Of a stretch of DNA of 64,000 bases, positions 18,001 through 26,630 are shown piece after piece (within the stretch, counting starts at the first letter, position 1; each line of letters opens with the position of its first letter). A program made the position numbers and the translations under genes. A model generated the notes under the pieces. It had not been told where the DNA came from. It did no database searches and worked only from the letters and a program-made list of their open reading frames with translations. The DNA is from Clostridiales bacterium (GTDB lineage Bacteria; Bacillota; Clostridia; Saccharofermentanales; Saccharofermentanaceae): assembly GCA_017615755.1 (NCBI GenBank), contig JAFZZM010000017.1:1-64000 (forward strand). The letters run 5' to 3'.

Positions 18001-18029
18001 TTGCGCCAAGGCGAAATGATTGTTATAAT
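18001..18029 (+). promoter_or_regulatory. Sigma-A promoter of the ruvCAB-queH operon
   Basis: TTGCGC (18001-18006), 17-base spacer, perfect TATAAT (18024-18029), 41 bases before the ruvC start. Confidence 0.85.
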
Positions 18030-18036
18030 GCGATGA

Positions 18037-18048
18037 GAACGAATGTTC
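18037..18048 (+). promoter_or_regulatory. LexA (SOS) box of the Gram-positive type
   Basis: GAACGAATGTTC fits the core GAAC-N4-GTTC of the Bacillus-type LexA/DinR operator. It sits at the expected transcription start, seven bases after the -10 hexamer, where a bound repressor would block initiation. Confidence 0.82.
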
Positions 18049-18069
18049 ATTTTTGTTAGGAGACTTGTC

Positions 18070-18606
18070 ATGATCATTGTTGGAATCGATCCGGGATATG
18101 CAATTACTGGATATGGAGTGGTTTCTTATGAGAAGAATCATTTTCAGGTCCTGGACTATGGTGCGATCACTACGAAGGCCCATACCCCGTTTGAACAGCG
18201 TCTTCTGACGATACACCAGCAGATGGATGTGCTGATCGAGAGATTCCATCCGGAAGTGATGGCAATTGAGGAATTGTTCTTCGCAAGGAATACGACAACG
18301 GCGATCGGTACAGCGCAGGCCAGAGGAGTGGTCATTCTTTCTGCTGCGGAAGCGAATGTGCCGGTGTACGAATATACACCGATGCAGATCAAGCAGGCCG
18401 TGACCGGGTATGGTCGGGCGGATAAGAATCAGGTATCCCAGATGGTGAAGATGCTTCTGAATCTGGAGAAGATGCCGAAGCCGGATGATGTGACGGATGC
18501 TCTGGCTGTTGCGATCTGCCAGGCACATACCGGCATCAACAGAGCTTTTGAGGCAGTAGGCGGATACCAGTACGGAAGATATGGTAAGAAGGAGTTTGAT
18601 TTGTAA
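18070..18606 (+). CDS. ruvC: Holliday junction resolvase RuvC
   Basis: 178 aa. RuvC cuts Holliday junctions after RuvAB branch migration. Seen: the RNase H-fold start IIVGIDPGYAITGYGV with the first catalytic Asp, the second acid in AIEELFFARNT, the DNA-contacting QARGV, and the C-terminal DDVTDALAVAICQAH with the last acids. An in-frame ATG at 18043 lies inside the LexA box region; ATG 18070 has SD AGGAGA six bases upstream and the usual N-terminus. It overlaps ruvA by one base. SOS control is expected from the operator. Confidence 0.96.
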   Translation: MIIVGIDPGYAITGYGVVSYEKNHFQVLDYGAITTKAHTPFEQRLLTIHQQMDVLIERFHPEVMAIEELFFARNTTTAIGTAQARGVVILSAAEANVPVYEYTPMQIKQAVTGYGRADKNQVSQMVKMLLNLEKMPKPDDVTDALAVAICQAHTGINRAFEAVGGYQYGRYGKKEFDL

Positions 18607-19214
18607 TGTACGCATATATTAAGGGTACTTTTGTTTCGACCAGAGGCGATGAGGTGGTGATCGAGAATAATGGTATCGGTTACCGGATCTATATGCCGAT
18701 GCTTATGCAGGGAAAGATCGGTCATATCGGTGATGAGGTCTGTGTTTACACGTATCACTACGTCAGAGAAGATATTTTTGCTCTTTACGGCTTTCCGACG
18801 CCGGAAGATCAGGATATGTTCGTGCTTCTCCTTTCTGTAAGTGGTATCGGACCGAAGACAGCGATTGCTGTAGTGGAATTGCTGGATCCGTCAGAACTTG
18901 CGATGGCAGTTCTTTCCGGAGATGTGAAGAAGATCAGTACGGTCAAGGGCCTGGGTAAGAAGTCGGCGGAGCGTATCGTTCTGGAATTGAAGGATAAGCT
19001 CAAGGGCTTTGACATGAGCTCGATGCCGAAGCAGGACGATCTTTCCGGAGAGATTCCTTCTTCCGGTATGGGTGTGCTGGAAGATTGTGTTTCCGCGCTG
19101 GTCGTACTCGGCTATCCCGCATCTGATGCGAATAAAGCCGCGAGAAGTGCTTTTGAAGAAGGATTGAGTGTAGAAGAACTGATACGTAAGTCGTTGCGCC
19201 TTTTGGCAAAATAA
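18606..19214 (+). CDS. ruvA: Holliday junction branch migration protein RuvA
   Basis: 202 aa. RuvA binds the four-way junction as a tetramer and loads RuvB. Domain I (MYAYIKGTFV to about residue 65) is an OB fold; domain II has helix-hairpin-helix motifs (LSVSGIGPKTAIAV and TVKGLGKKSAERIV). After a flexible linker (about 140-155), domain III (DCVSALVVLGYPASDANKA) contacts RuvB. Start ATG overlaps the ruvC stop by one base. Confidence 0.97.
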   Translation: MYAYIKGTFVSTRGDEVVIENNGIGYRIYMPMLMQGKIGHIGDEVCVYTYHYVREDIFALYGFPTPEDQDMFVLLLSVSGIGPKTAIAVVELLDPSELAMAVLSGDVKKISTVKGLGKKSAERIVLELKDKLKGFDMSSMPKQDDLSGEIPSSGMGVLEDCVSALVVLGYPASDANKAARSAFEEGLSVEELIRKSLRLLAK

Positions 19215-19236
19215 GTTCATGTAGAGGACGAAACAG

Positions 19237-20361
19237 ATGGATTTTCAGGATTTAGAACAAGATGAGCGTATGATCGCACGTGAGCGGCTTCCGGAAGACC
19301 GTGATGAGAAGGGTCTGCGCCCTTTGACATGGGATGATTATTCCGGCCAGAAGCAGGTCACGGATAATCTTAAGATCTTTATCGAAGCGGCCATGCGTCG
19401 TGGTGAGGCGCTGGATCATTGTTTGCTCTATGGCCCGCCGGGTCTTGGTAAGACGACGCTTGCGGGAATCATCGCAAATGAGATGGGCGTGAATCTTCGT
19501 ATTACTACGGGACCGGCTATTGAGAAGGCCGGTGATCTTGCGGCACTCCTGACGAATATGCAGGAGAGAGAAGTTTTGTTTATTGATGAGATCCATCGTC
19601 TGAATAGAAGCGTGGAGGAAGTGCTTTATCCTGCGATGGAAGATTTCGCGCTCGATATTATGATCGGTAAAGGACCGAGTGCCCGTTCTATCCGTATCGA
19701 TCTGCCGAAGTTCACCCTGATCGGTGCTACGACGCGTGCCGGTATGCTTTCGGCACCGCTTCGTGACCGTTTTGGTATGGTTCATCGTCTGGAACTGTAT
19801 AAGCCTGAAGAATTGCGCGTGATCTTGAAAAGAGATGCGGATATCCTTGGGATCGGAATCGATGATGAAGGCCTTGATTGCCTCGCCTGCCGTTCGCGTG
19901 GTACGCCGCGTATTGCCATTCGTCTATTGAAGCGTCTTCGCGACTATGCTGAGGTGCGTGGTGAGGGGATCATCAACAAGGAAATTGCCGAATTCGGTCT
20001 GGAACAGCTTGCTATTGATAATATGGGTCTGGATCATACAGACAGACGTATCATGAGCAGTATTGCCGAGAAGTTCCTTGGTGGACCTGTGGGACTTGAG
20101 ACGTTGGCTGCATGCACGGGTGAGGATGCCGGTACGATCGAGGATGTGTACGAGCCGTTCCTGATGCAGTGCGGTTTTATTGCGAAGACTCCGCGTGGAC
20201 GTGTGCTTGCACCTGCAGGATGGAAACATCTTGGTCTTACATGTCCGGCAGATATTGACCGAAAACTAAGCGGTCTTGGTGTCTCCGGTACGGCAAATAC
20301 GCCTGACAGTCAGATCTCCATTGATGAGATGATGGGAAACAATGGCGGAGAGAAGGGCTGA
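19237..20361 (+). CDS. ruvB: Holliday junction branch migration ATPase RuvB
   Basis: 374 aa hexameric AAA+ motor. Seen: Walker [12 protein letters not shown], Walker [12 protein letters not shown], sensor [12 protein letters not shown], the arginine finger region PLRDRFGM, and the C-terminal winged helix ([23 protein letters not shown] with TPRGR). The extra 35 or so C-terminal residues ([15 protein letters not shown] onward) are longer than usual and look disordered. queH begins one base after the stop. Confidence 0.97.
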   Translation: MDFQDLEQDERMIARERLPEDRDEKGLRPLTWDDYSGQKQVTDNLKIFIEAAMRRGEALDHCLLYGPPGLGKTTLAGIIANEMGVNLRITTGPAIEKAGDLAALLTNMQEREVLFIDEIHRLNRSVEEVLYPAMEDFALDIMIGKGPSARSIRIDLPKFTLIGATTRAGMLSAPLRDRFGMVHRLELYKPEELRVILKRDADILGIGIDDEGLDCLACRSRGTPRIAIRLLKRLRDYAEVRGEGIINKEIAEFGLEQLAIDNMGLDHTDRRIMSSIAEKFLGGPVGLETLAACTGEDAGTIEDVYEPFLMQCGFIAKTPRGRVLAPAGWKHLGLTCPADIDRKLSGLGVSGTANTPDSQISIDEMMGNNGGEKG

Positions 20362-20362
20362 T

Positions 20363-20947
20363 ATGAGCGGGAAAGATGTTTTGCTTCATGCCTGTTGTGC
20401 GCCTTGTGCTGAGTATCCGGTCTTTGATCTCATGGGTCAGGACATTGCGACGGAAGTTTTATACTTTAACCCGAACATCCATCCGAAGTTTGAATTTGAG
20501 AGAAGGCGCGAGCAGTTGGTCAAGCTTTCTTCCATAGATGGCTTTACATGCCATTTTTCAGATGCTTTCAGGATCGATGACTGGCTTTCACATAAGTGGG
20601 AAGGTCAGTATGCTTCAAGATGCCTGATGTGTTACGACATCCGTATGGATCATGTTGCAAAGTTTGCTAAAGAAAACGGGTATCAGCGCTTTTCGACCAG
20701 CCTTCTGGTCAGCCCGTATCAGAATCATGAAGCAATAATTGCCAGTGCCGAGCGTGCTTCGGAGAAGTACGGAATTCCGTTTTTCTATGTGGATTGGAGA
20801 CCGCATTTCCGGGAAGGTCAGAACATGGCTAGAGAACACGGCCTGTACCGTCAGAAGTATTGCGGATGTATCTTTTCTCTGGATGATTCGGAGTTTAAGG
20901 AGAAGATTATTGCTTCTTTCCCTGAGAACTGGGAAGCGCAGCGTTGA
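20363..20947 (+). CDS. queH: Epoxyqueuosine reductase QueH
   Basis: 194 aa, DUF208 family. QueH reduces epoxyqueuosine in tRNA to queuosine, the last step, replacing the cobalamin enzyme QueG. Seen: LLHACCAPC at the N-terminus, RCLMCYDIRM, FSTSLLVSPYQNHE and YCGCIFSL, giving the paired Cys sets that bind Fe-S and metal. ATG 20363 follows the ruvB stop by one base with SD GGAGAGAAGG inside ruvB; ATG 20342 inside ruvB is less likely. No preQ1 riboswitch is seen, as the gene rides on the ruv transcript. Its last 41 bases overlap the convergent rqcH gene. Confidence 0.92.
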   Translation: MSGKDVLLHACCAPCAEYPVFDLMGQDIATEVLYFNPNIHPKFEFERRREQLVKLSSIDGFTCHFSDAFRIDDWLSHKWEGQYASRCLMCYDIRMDHVAKFAKENGYQRFSTSLLVSPYQNHEAIIASAERASEKYGIPFFYVDWRPHFREGQNMAREHGLYRQKYCGCIFSLDDSEFKEKIIASFPENWEAQR

Positions 20948-22820
20948 CCAGAAGGGAATTGTACTCCTCATAAATCACCATTCCCGGCTTGGCCTTAGGC
21001 AGCTTCTTAACATGGGAAACCGGGCAGTAGTCGATATCGACACGGATATCATATTCTGTTTTCTGATCATTGCTTCCACCAGCCAGGACCTTGTTGCTTT
21101 TGGAGTAGAAGGCGGCAATTGAGGCGGCTTCTACGATAGCTTTGTCAGTCACAGTCTTTCCGTGAGCGCGCAGTATTACATGTGTACCGGGCATATTCTT
21201 GGCATGAAACCAGATATCATCTTTTTCAGCAACATGAAATGTCAGGTTGTCATTTTGAATGTTGTTTCTTCCGCTTAAGACTTCCAGACCACCATCAACG
21301 ATAAAACGTCTGGGGGAACTGGTATCCTCATATTTCTTGGAAGATTTTCCCTTGTTCTGCTTTTGTTTTGCCATGTGTGCAGCCTGACGGAGTGCACGCG
21401 ATGACATCTTGCCTGACTTGGATCTTCCCGGATGATATTTCTCGGAAGATTCGGCCTTCTTGGATTCTTTGTTCTTTCCTTCGCGGACACCTTCTTCCTG
21501 TAATTCGAAAGAAAGTGCCTTCAGATCCTCTTCCTCGGAAGCGGCATCAATTGCCTGAATGAGGGATTGAAAATAGTTGATATTCGCTGTCTCTATTTCA
21601 ATGAAACTTTTGGCTGAATCTCTGCGGCTGATGGATTTCCTGTATCTTTTGAGTAAAGACTGCCCCTGTTCGGAAGCACTCTTGTTCGGATCAAGCGGGA
21701 TAGAAGTGGTTTCTCCGAAATCAGGATAATCCGGGATATCCAGCTGAACCATCCCGGGTTTAACAAGGTACTGGTATGCCAGAACGAGTTCGCCTTGCTC
21801 CTTCAGTTTTTCAGCATCCTTGGTTTCATTAAGATCATCTTCATGGATAGAGAGTTTCTTGCTCTCGTGAGAAAGCGCAAATTGAACGATAGCACGTAAT
21901 TGACGGCGCTGATCTTCAAAGTGCTGCTGTTTTTCGTAGTATCCCCAGACTTCGTCCAAAGCTTCTGAAATGGTGGCGGCAGATCTTACGCTTCCGCCAT
22001 CCTTCATCATTAGCGCGTGCCAATCCTTTGGTTCGCCATCTGCAAAAAGCACACAAGGCGAGGCCTGAACAGATACGATGTCTTCAAGGATCTTTTTCAC
22101 GACTGCCATAAGATGGGCTTTCTTTTCTTCGTTAAGAGAGGCCATACTTTCTCTTGGATCGAGACCTGCCTGGAAGCAGATGTCTGCAGTCAAAAGAGGA
22201 GAGAAGCCCAGAAGGGAATCCAGAAGTGCTTTTTCCAAAGGACGGGAAAGCGCACTGTCCAGTATAGGAAGTTGATTATGATTCAACATGTCCAAAGCAT
22301 CGCCGGGGATGATCTTGCCCTGGGAAGGCGGACATTCGTAGATGCGTGCCGGCATGATCTCACGCACGCGGCTTGTGCTGCTGTCAACGTGAACGACAGC
22401 ATCAATGATCCGGTTTTCCTGATTCAGGAAGATGATATTGCTGTATCGACCCATCATCTCGATGACCAGATACTTCGTGGAAGTGTCGTGGAGCTCGTCG
22501 GTGGTGGAAATGCTGATACGGATTATTCTTTCAAAATCCGGACAGCTGATATTCAGAATTCTTGCTCCGGATAAGTGTTTGCGAAGTAACATGCAGAAGT
22601 TCGGCGGCATCTGCGGGTTTTCCTTCATTCTTTCGGTGATCTGCACTCTTGCGTTTTTCGGATCGCAGGAAAGAAGTAGTTTGTAATTCTCGGAATTGGA
22701 GCGGACAAGCATAAAAATCTCAAAGCGTGACGGCTGATAGATCTTGTCGATCCTGGCGCCGGCCAGTTTGCTGTCCAGTTCGTGTGCGAGTAAATGAGCA
22801 GAGATTCCATCAAGTGGCAT
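20907..22820 (-). CDS. rqcH: Ribosome quality control protein RqcH (NFACT family)
   Basis: 637 aa. RqcH binds 50S subunits carrying stalled peptidyl-tRNA and adds C-terminal alanine tails. Seen: the NFACT-N domain beginning PLDGISAHLLAHEL, a middle coiled-coil part with Lys/Arg-rich sections (about 400-500), and the C-terminal NFACT-R domain from about residue 515 (RRFIVDGGLEVLSGRNNIQN, DIWFHAKNMPGTHVIL, KPGMVIYEEYNSLLV). It is some 60 residues longer than Bacillus YloA, mainly in the Lys/Ser-rich segment before NFACT-R. It is last in a minus-strand run behind a small membrane protein and two PRPP synthetase-like genes. Confidence 0.93.
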   Translation of the reverse strand: MPLDGISAHLLAHELDSKLAGARIDKIYQPSRFEIFMLVRSNSENYKLLLSCDPKNARVQITERMKENPQMPPNFCMLLRKHLSGARILNISCPDFERIIRISISTTDELHDTSTKYLVIEMMGRYSNIIFLNQENRIIDAVVHVDSSTSRVREIMPARIYECPPSQGKIIPGDALDMLNHNQLPILDSALSRPLEKALLDSLLGFSPLLTADICFQAGLDPRESMASLNEEKKAHLMAVVKKILEDIVSVQASPCVLFADGEPKDWHALMMKDGGSVRSAATISEALDEVWGYYEKQQHFEDQRRQLRAIVQFALSHESKKLSIHEDDLNETKDAEKLKEQGELVLAYQYLVKPGMVQLDIPDYPDFGETTSIPLDPNKSASEQGQSLLKRYRKSISRRDSAKSFIEIETANINYFQSLIQAIDAASEEEDLKALSFELQEEGVREGKNKESKKAESSEKYHPGRSKSGKMSSRALRQAAHMAKQKQNKGKSSKKYEDTSSPRRFIVDGGLEVLSGRNNIQNDNLTFHVAEKDDIWFHAKNMPGTHVILRAHGKTVTDKAIVEAASIAAFYSKSNKVLAGGSNDQKTEYDIRVDIDYCPVSHVKKLPKAKPGMVIYEEYNSLLVNAALPSSQGKKQ

Positions 22821-22830
22821 TCAGTAGTCC

Positions 22831-23208
22831 TCACTGCATCTCAGACTTATCCGGGTCTTGCTCGGAAAGGGCATTCTTTCTTCGTTCCAGAACCAGAAAT
22901 ACGATCCAGCCCAGAACCATGGCAACGACGATCTCTACGCCGAGAATAGTGAAGAAGCGGTCATAGTGATTCATTGAAACAAGAAAATCGATCGCGATCA
23001 GAAGAAGAAGAGCTACCAATGCATAGAGGATTTTTCCCCAATGAGACGACCAGATGACGGCAAAGATGGATTCCTGTTCCTCTTCGGGGATCTGTCTGGC
23101 ACGAGAAGCATTAGCACGCGAAGAAGAACCGTTTCCTTTTCCGGAACGGGCCGGGGCTTGACGGGAAGATGTGCGTGTATTGCTTTTTGAAGAACCTTTC
23201 TGCGCCAT
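22831..23208 (-). CDS. Small two-helix membrane protein, unknown function
   Basis: 125 aa, not recognised. Residues 1-40 are Ser/Arg/Ala/Lys-rich and look disordered. Two hydrophobic helices follow at about 58-77 and 86-106, with a short charged loop (NHYDR) between them, then a polar tail. It lies six bases downstream of a PRPP synthetase gene and 10 upstream of rqcH, so it is probably co-transcribed with both. Confidence 0.72.
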   Translation of the reverse strand: MAQKGSSKSNTRTSSRQAPARSGKGNGSSSRANASRARQIPEEEQESIFAVIWSSHWGKILYALVALLLLIAIDFLVSMNHYDRFFTILGVEIVVAMVLGWIVFLVLERRKNALSEQDPDKSEMQ

Positions 23209-23214
23209 AGTTTG

Positions 23215-24456
23215 TTATGGAGTAGTATCTTCCGGAGTCTTCAGGTCACCCTTGCTGGCCAGAAGTTTCTTGATCTTGTCAGTAGGCTTGATCAAGTTCG
23301 CAAGAGAAGAGTCGTGGTTGATCGCATCGATCAGGAGAGCCACGAACTTACTCATGTTTACATCTGCAAACCAAGGAGCAGCAAGCAGTTCCGGTCTTCT
23401 GTAAATAAGGTTTGTAGCAAATACTTTCGAAATGATGCCTTCTTCGTAAGCGGCGTCAAAGTGCTCGACACCTTCTGTGAAAAGACCAAAAGTAACTGCG
23501 CAGTATATGTTTCTTGCTCCGCGTTTCTTCATTTCACGGGCGATATCCAGCATTGAGTCACCGGAAGAAATCATATCGTCAACGATAAGGATATCCAGAC
23601 CTTCTACGGAATCACCGAGGAACTCGTGCGCAACGATCGGGTTACGACCGTTAACTACTTTGGTATAGTCTCTTCTCTTATAGAATGTTCCGAGAGGAAC
23701 ACCCAGAATAGAAGCAAAGTACATAGCACGGGAGATACCTCCTTCATCCGGAGAAATGACCATGAAACGATCTTCTGTGAAGTGCAGGTCAGGGATGGAA
23801 CGGTACATCTCTTTGATGATCTGATATGTAGCGGAGAGGCTTTCGAAACCGGATGTCGGGATAGCATTGGCGACTCGTTCATCGTGGGCATCGAAAGTGA
23901 TGATGTTTTCAACACCGAGTCCGTAGATTTCTTCGAGAGCAAAAGCACAGTCGAGGGATTCACGGGAATTTCTCTTGTGCTGACGACCTTCGTAGAGGAA
24001 CGGCATGATTACGTTGATACGACGTGCTTTACCGGAGCAAGCCAGAATAACACGCTTCAGATCCTGATAGTGGTCGTCCGGGCTCATGTGGTTGACCTGG
24101 CCGAACATCTTATATGTGCAGGAGAAGTTGGTGACATCACTGATGATGAAGAGGTCATGACCTCTTACGGAACTCTGAATAACAGCTTTACCTTCACCGG
24201 AAGAGAATCTCGTGTTATCAACGGCAATACGATAATCCTGACGGTAGAAACCCGGATATTTGCTGATGAACTCCTGCTCCTGGTATTCGGATCTGCGCTT
24301 GTTCAGGTACCAGTTTACCTTATCCGTAAACTCAACACTGCCTTTCAGCGGTACCAAAGCGATTGGTCCAACAGGTGCCATCGGGTTATCCCCGTATTGA
24401 TTATAGCGGGAATAGGCTCTCTCATCAGAACTTTGCATGTTCGGTTCCATAGTCAT
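23215..24456 (-). CDS. prs: Long-form ribose-phosphate pyrophosphokinase (probable catalytic subunit)
   Basis: 413 aa, about 100 longer than standard Prs. PRPP synthetase makes PRPP from ribose-5-P and ATP for nucleotide, His and Trp synthesis. Seen: SSGEGKAVIQSSVRGHDLFII (N-terminal PRTase-like half, shown in part), IMPFLYEGRQ, the metal-binding FDAHDERVANAIP (His191), the catalytic flexible loop YKRRDYTK (Lys260, Arg262) and the PRPP loop VDDMISSGDS (292-301). The extra length lies at the N-terminus and around residues 40-80. ATG 24456 has GGAG upstream; ATG 24450 is also possible. The paralogue upstream lacks the catalytic Lys. Confidence 0.88.
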   Translation of the reverse strand: MTMEPNMQSSDERAYSRYNQYGDNPMAPVGPIALVPLKGSVEFTDKVNWYLNKRRSEYQEQEFISKYPGFYRQDYRIAVDNTRFSSGEGKAVIQSSVRGHDLFIISDVTNFSCTYKMFGQVNHMSPDDHYQDLKRVILACSGKARRINVIMPFLYEGRQHKRNSRESLDCAFALEEIYGLGVENIITFDAHDERVANAIPTSGFESLSATYQIIKEMYRSIPDLHFTEDRFMVISPDEGGISRAMYFASILGVPLGTFYKRRDYTKVVNGRNPIVAHEFLGDSVEGLDILIVDDMISSGDSMLDIAREMKKRGARNIYCAVTFGLFTEGVEHFDAAYEEGIISKVFATNLIYRRPELLAAPWFADVNMSKFVALLIDAINHDSSLANLIKPTDKIKKLLASKGDLKTPEDTTP

Positions 24457-24475
24457 CTTTCTCCGATCCTTTGTA

Positions 24476-25699
24476 TTACAATAATTCTTCCAGTCTGACC
24501 TGGCCGAGGAGAGAATCGAATCGCTCGACCGGACTGATCAGTTTTCCAATAGATTCATCTACATTCAGCGCATCAATGATGCGGGCAACGAACGGTGTCA
24601 TGTTTACGTCGACATACCAAGGTGCGTCGAGAAGTTTCTGCGGGCGATATGTCAGGTTCGAGCAGAGTACCTGCTTGATCAGACCTTGCTCATATGCTTC
24701 GTTGAAAGGCTCGAGACCTTCGGTGAACAGACCGAAAGAAGCGGCACAGTAGATGTTGCCGGCTTCGCGCTCACGCATATATTGTGCAGTTCTGAGCATG
24801 GTCTTACCGGAATTGATCATATCGTCAACGATGAGCACGTCTTTGCCCTTCGGATCCGCACCAAGGAACTGGTACGACTTTACAAAATAGTTTCCATCCT
24901 CGTCCATGCGTGTATAGTCGCGGTCACGATAGAAGAGGCCGAGATGAAGCCCAAGCATGGAAGAGTAGAAGATACCACGTGATACAGCCATTTCGTCCGG
25001 GCTGATGATCATCATGTTGTCTTTATCAATATGAAGACCCGGATTCTTCGAGATCAGCGTCTGGATGATCTTATACGCACATTTAGGCATTTCAATACCC
25101 ATGAGCGGAACTGCATTGATGATTCTCGGGTCATGCGGATCGAAAACGATTAGATTTGCTACGCCGAGGTTGTAAAGATCCTTCAGCATCTGGGCACAAT
25201 CCAGAGATTCACGGGTAATACTGTGATCCTGACGTCCTTCATAGAGGAAAGGCATGATGACGTTGATTCGCTTCGCCTTGCCGCTGACAGCCATGATGAT
25301 ACGCAGAAGATCTCTGAAATGATCATCTGGGCTCTTAAAATGCGGAATTCCGGAAAGCGTAAAGGTCTCATCGTGTGAGAGAACATCCGTGATAATGTAG
25401 ATGTCATGACCACGAACCGTCTGGTTCAGGGTAACTTTACCTTCACCGGTAGCAAAACGTGTGATCGTGGCAGAAATAGTAAAATCCCTACGCAAGTATC
25501 CGGCACTGTTAACGTAAGGATTGGCATTTTTCTCGTATTTAAGAAGACGCTTCTCGTAGAGAACGTCATTTACTTGCTTGACAAATGCCTCGTTAGAGGT
25601 GTGCGAAATGATTCCTATCGGCCCGAAAGGTTCAAGTAAATAGCCGCGATAATCATCATAAGAATCAACAGAGCTTGGAATACTCGTGTTTTCTGACAT
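24476..25699 (-). CDS. PRPP synthetase paralogue lacking the catalytic lysine
   Basis: 407 aa from ATG 25699, which has a clear GGAGG five bases upstream; an in-frame GTG at 25711 overlaps that SD. It is closely related to the next gene downstream, with RGHDIYIITDV, IMPFLYEGRQD, FDPHDPRIINAVP (His189) and the PRPP loop VDDMINSGKT (291-300). At the flexible catalytic loop it has YRDRDYTR where the paralogue has YKRRDYTK, so the essential Lys is Arg258 and the middle Arg is Asp259. In mammals, catalytically weak PRPP synthetase-associated proteins regulate the enzyme. A similar regulatory partner here is inference. It is the first gene of the minus-strand run that ends with rqcH. Confidence 0.82.
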   Translation of the reverse strand: MSENTSIPSSVDSYDDYRGYLLEPFGPIGIISHTSNEAFVKQVNDVLYEKRLLKYEKNANPYVNSAGYLRRDFTISATITRFATGEGKVTLNQTVRGHDIYIITDVLSHDETFTLSGIPHFKSPDDHFRDLLRIIMAVSGKAKRINVIMPFLYEGRQDHSITRESLDCAQMLKDLYNLGVANLIVFDPHDPRIINAVPLMGIEMPKCAYKIIQTLISKNPGLHIDKDNMMIISPDEMAVSRGIFYSSMLGLHLGLFYRDRDYTRMDEDGNYFVKSYQFLGADPKGKDVLIVDDMINSGKTMLRTAQYMREREAGNIYCAASFGLFTEGLEPFNEAYEQGLIKQVLCSNLTYRPQKLLDAPWYVDVNMTPFVARIIDALNVDESIGKLISPVERFDSLLGQVRLEELL

Positions 25700-25847
25700 A
25701 GCATCCTCCACAAAACTATATAGTCAAGAAACTACAGTACAAGTATAACGCTTCTTTCATTTTTTTTGTACTGGAAAAAACAAACAATTATGAATAAAAA
25801 AGTTGGCGCTTATGGGTAAAATGCATATAAAAATCATTTGCTTTCTT

Positions 25848-25876
25848 TTGCGCGGATTTTTGTATGGTAATATATT
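25848..25876 (+). promoter_or_regulatory. Sigma-A promoter for ysxC
   Basis: TTGCGC (25848-25853), 17-base spacer, TATATT (25871-25876), 22 bases before ATG 25899. The rest of the 199-base divergent gap is AT-rich with no other clear element. Confidence 0.78.
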
Positions 25877-25898
25877 AAGATAACGAGGAGGTACGCGT

Positions 25899-26501
25899 AT
25901 GGCTATCAATTTCAGGAAAACTACTTTTTGGGGTGTGGCTTCGGATCTCAAGTCCTGTCCGCCTTTGGACCGACCCGAAATCGTGTTCTCCGGAAAATCA
26001 AATGTAGGAAAATCTTCATTGATCAATGCACTTGCAGACAACAAAAAGCTTGCAAGAGTCAGTGCTACTCCGGGAAAGACACGTCTTGTTGTATATTTCG
26101 ACGTGGACAGCAAGTTGTACCTGGCTGATCTGCCGGGATATGGCTATGCCAAGGCACCGAAAGATGTTAAAGAGAAGTTCTCCAAGCTTTGTGACCAGTA
26201 CTTCGTGTCGGGAAGAGAGTTTTCCCTGGTCCTGCATCTAATCGATATCCGACATGATCCGTCAGCTGAAGATATCAGGATGATTGAGTACATGAATCAT
26301 AACAATATCCCGTATTTTCTCGTCTTTACAAAGTGTGACAAGCTGTCGCGGGCGCAGATGATGAAGCAGTTATCTGCTTTTTCGAAAATACTGGACTTCC
26401 ATGACGATGCTCACTGTTTTGCCGTTTCGGCAGAGAAGAAGATAGGTCTGGAAGATCTGAAGGTTTCGATCGAAGAATATTTACAAGATAAATTGAGTTG
26501 A
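25899..26501 (+). CDS. ysxC: Ribosome biogenesis GTPase YsxC/EngB
   Basis: 200 aa. This essential GTPase helps late assembly of the 50S subunit. G motifs are visible: G1 GKSNVGKSSLIN, G2 TPGKTR, G3 DLPGYGYAK, G4 FTKCDKLS and G5 VSAEKKIG. The SD GAGGAGG precedes ATG 25899. It is a single-gene unit bounded by its own promoter and a hairpin downstream. Confidence 0.96.
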   Translation: MAINFRKTTFWGVASDLKSCPPLDRPEIVFSGKSNVGKSSLINALADNKKLARVSATPGKTRLVVYFDVDSKLYLADLPGYGYAKAPKDVKEKFSKLCDQYFVSGREFSLVLHLIDIRHDPSAEDIRMIEYMNHNNIPYFLVFTKCDKLSRAQMMKQLSAFSKILDFHDDAHCFAVSAEKKIGLEDLKVSIEEYLQDKLS

Positions 26502-26528
26502 TCAACAAGTGATTGCGAATAAGCTTAC

Positions 26529-26570
26529 AAATCCGACAAAACTGACAGTGTTTGTCGGATTTTGTCGTTT
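26529..26570 (+). terminator. Probable intrinsic terminator after ysxC
   Basis: A perfect 12-bp stem (AAATCCGACAAA and its complement), 10-base loop, then TGTCGTTTT. The T-run is interrupted, so termination may be partial. Confidence 0.65.
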
Positions 26571-26630
26571 TGGGCGCCAGACATCAGTAGCGAAGAGCCG
26601 TAGAATATCCGTATTCTTGAAAGGAAACGG

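Noticed and set aside
20320..20365. preQ1 riboswitch before queH
   Set aside because: queH begins one base after ruvB; there is no leader space.
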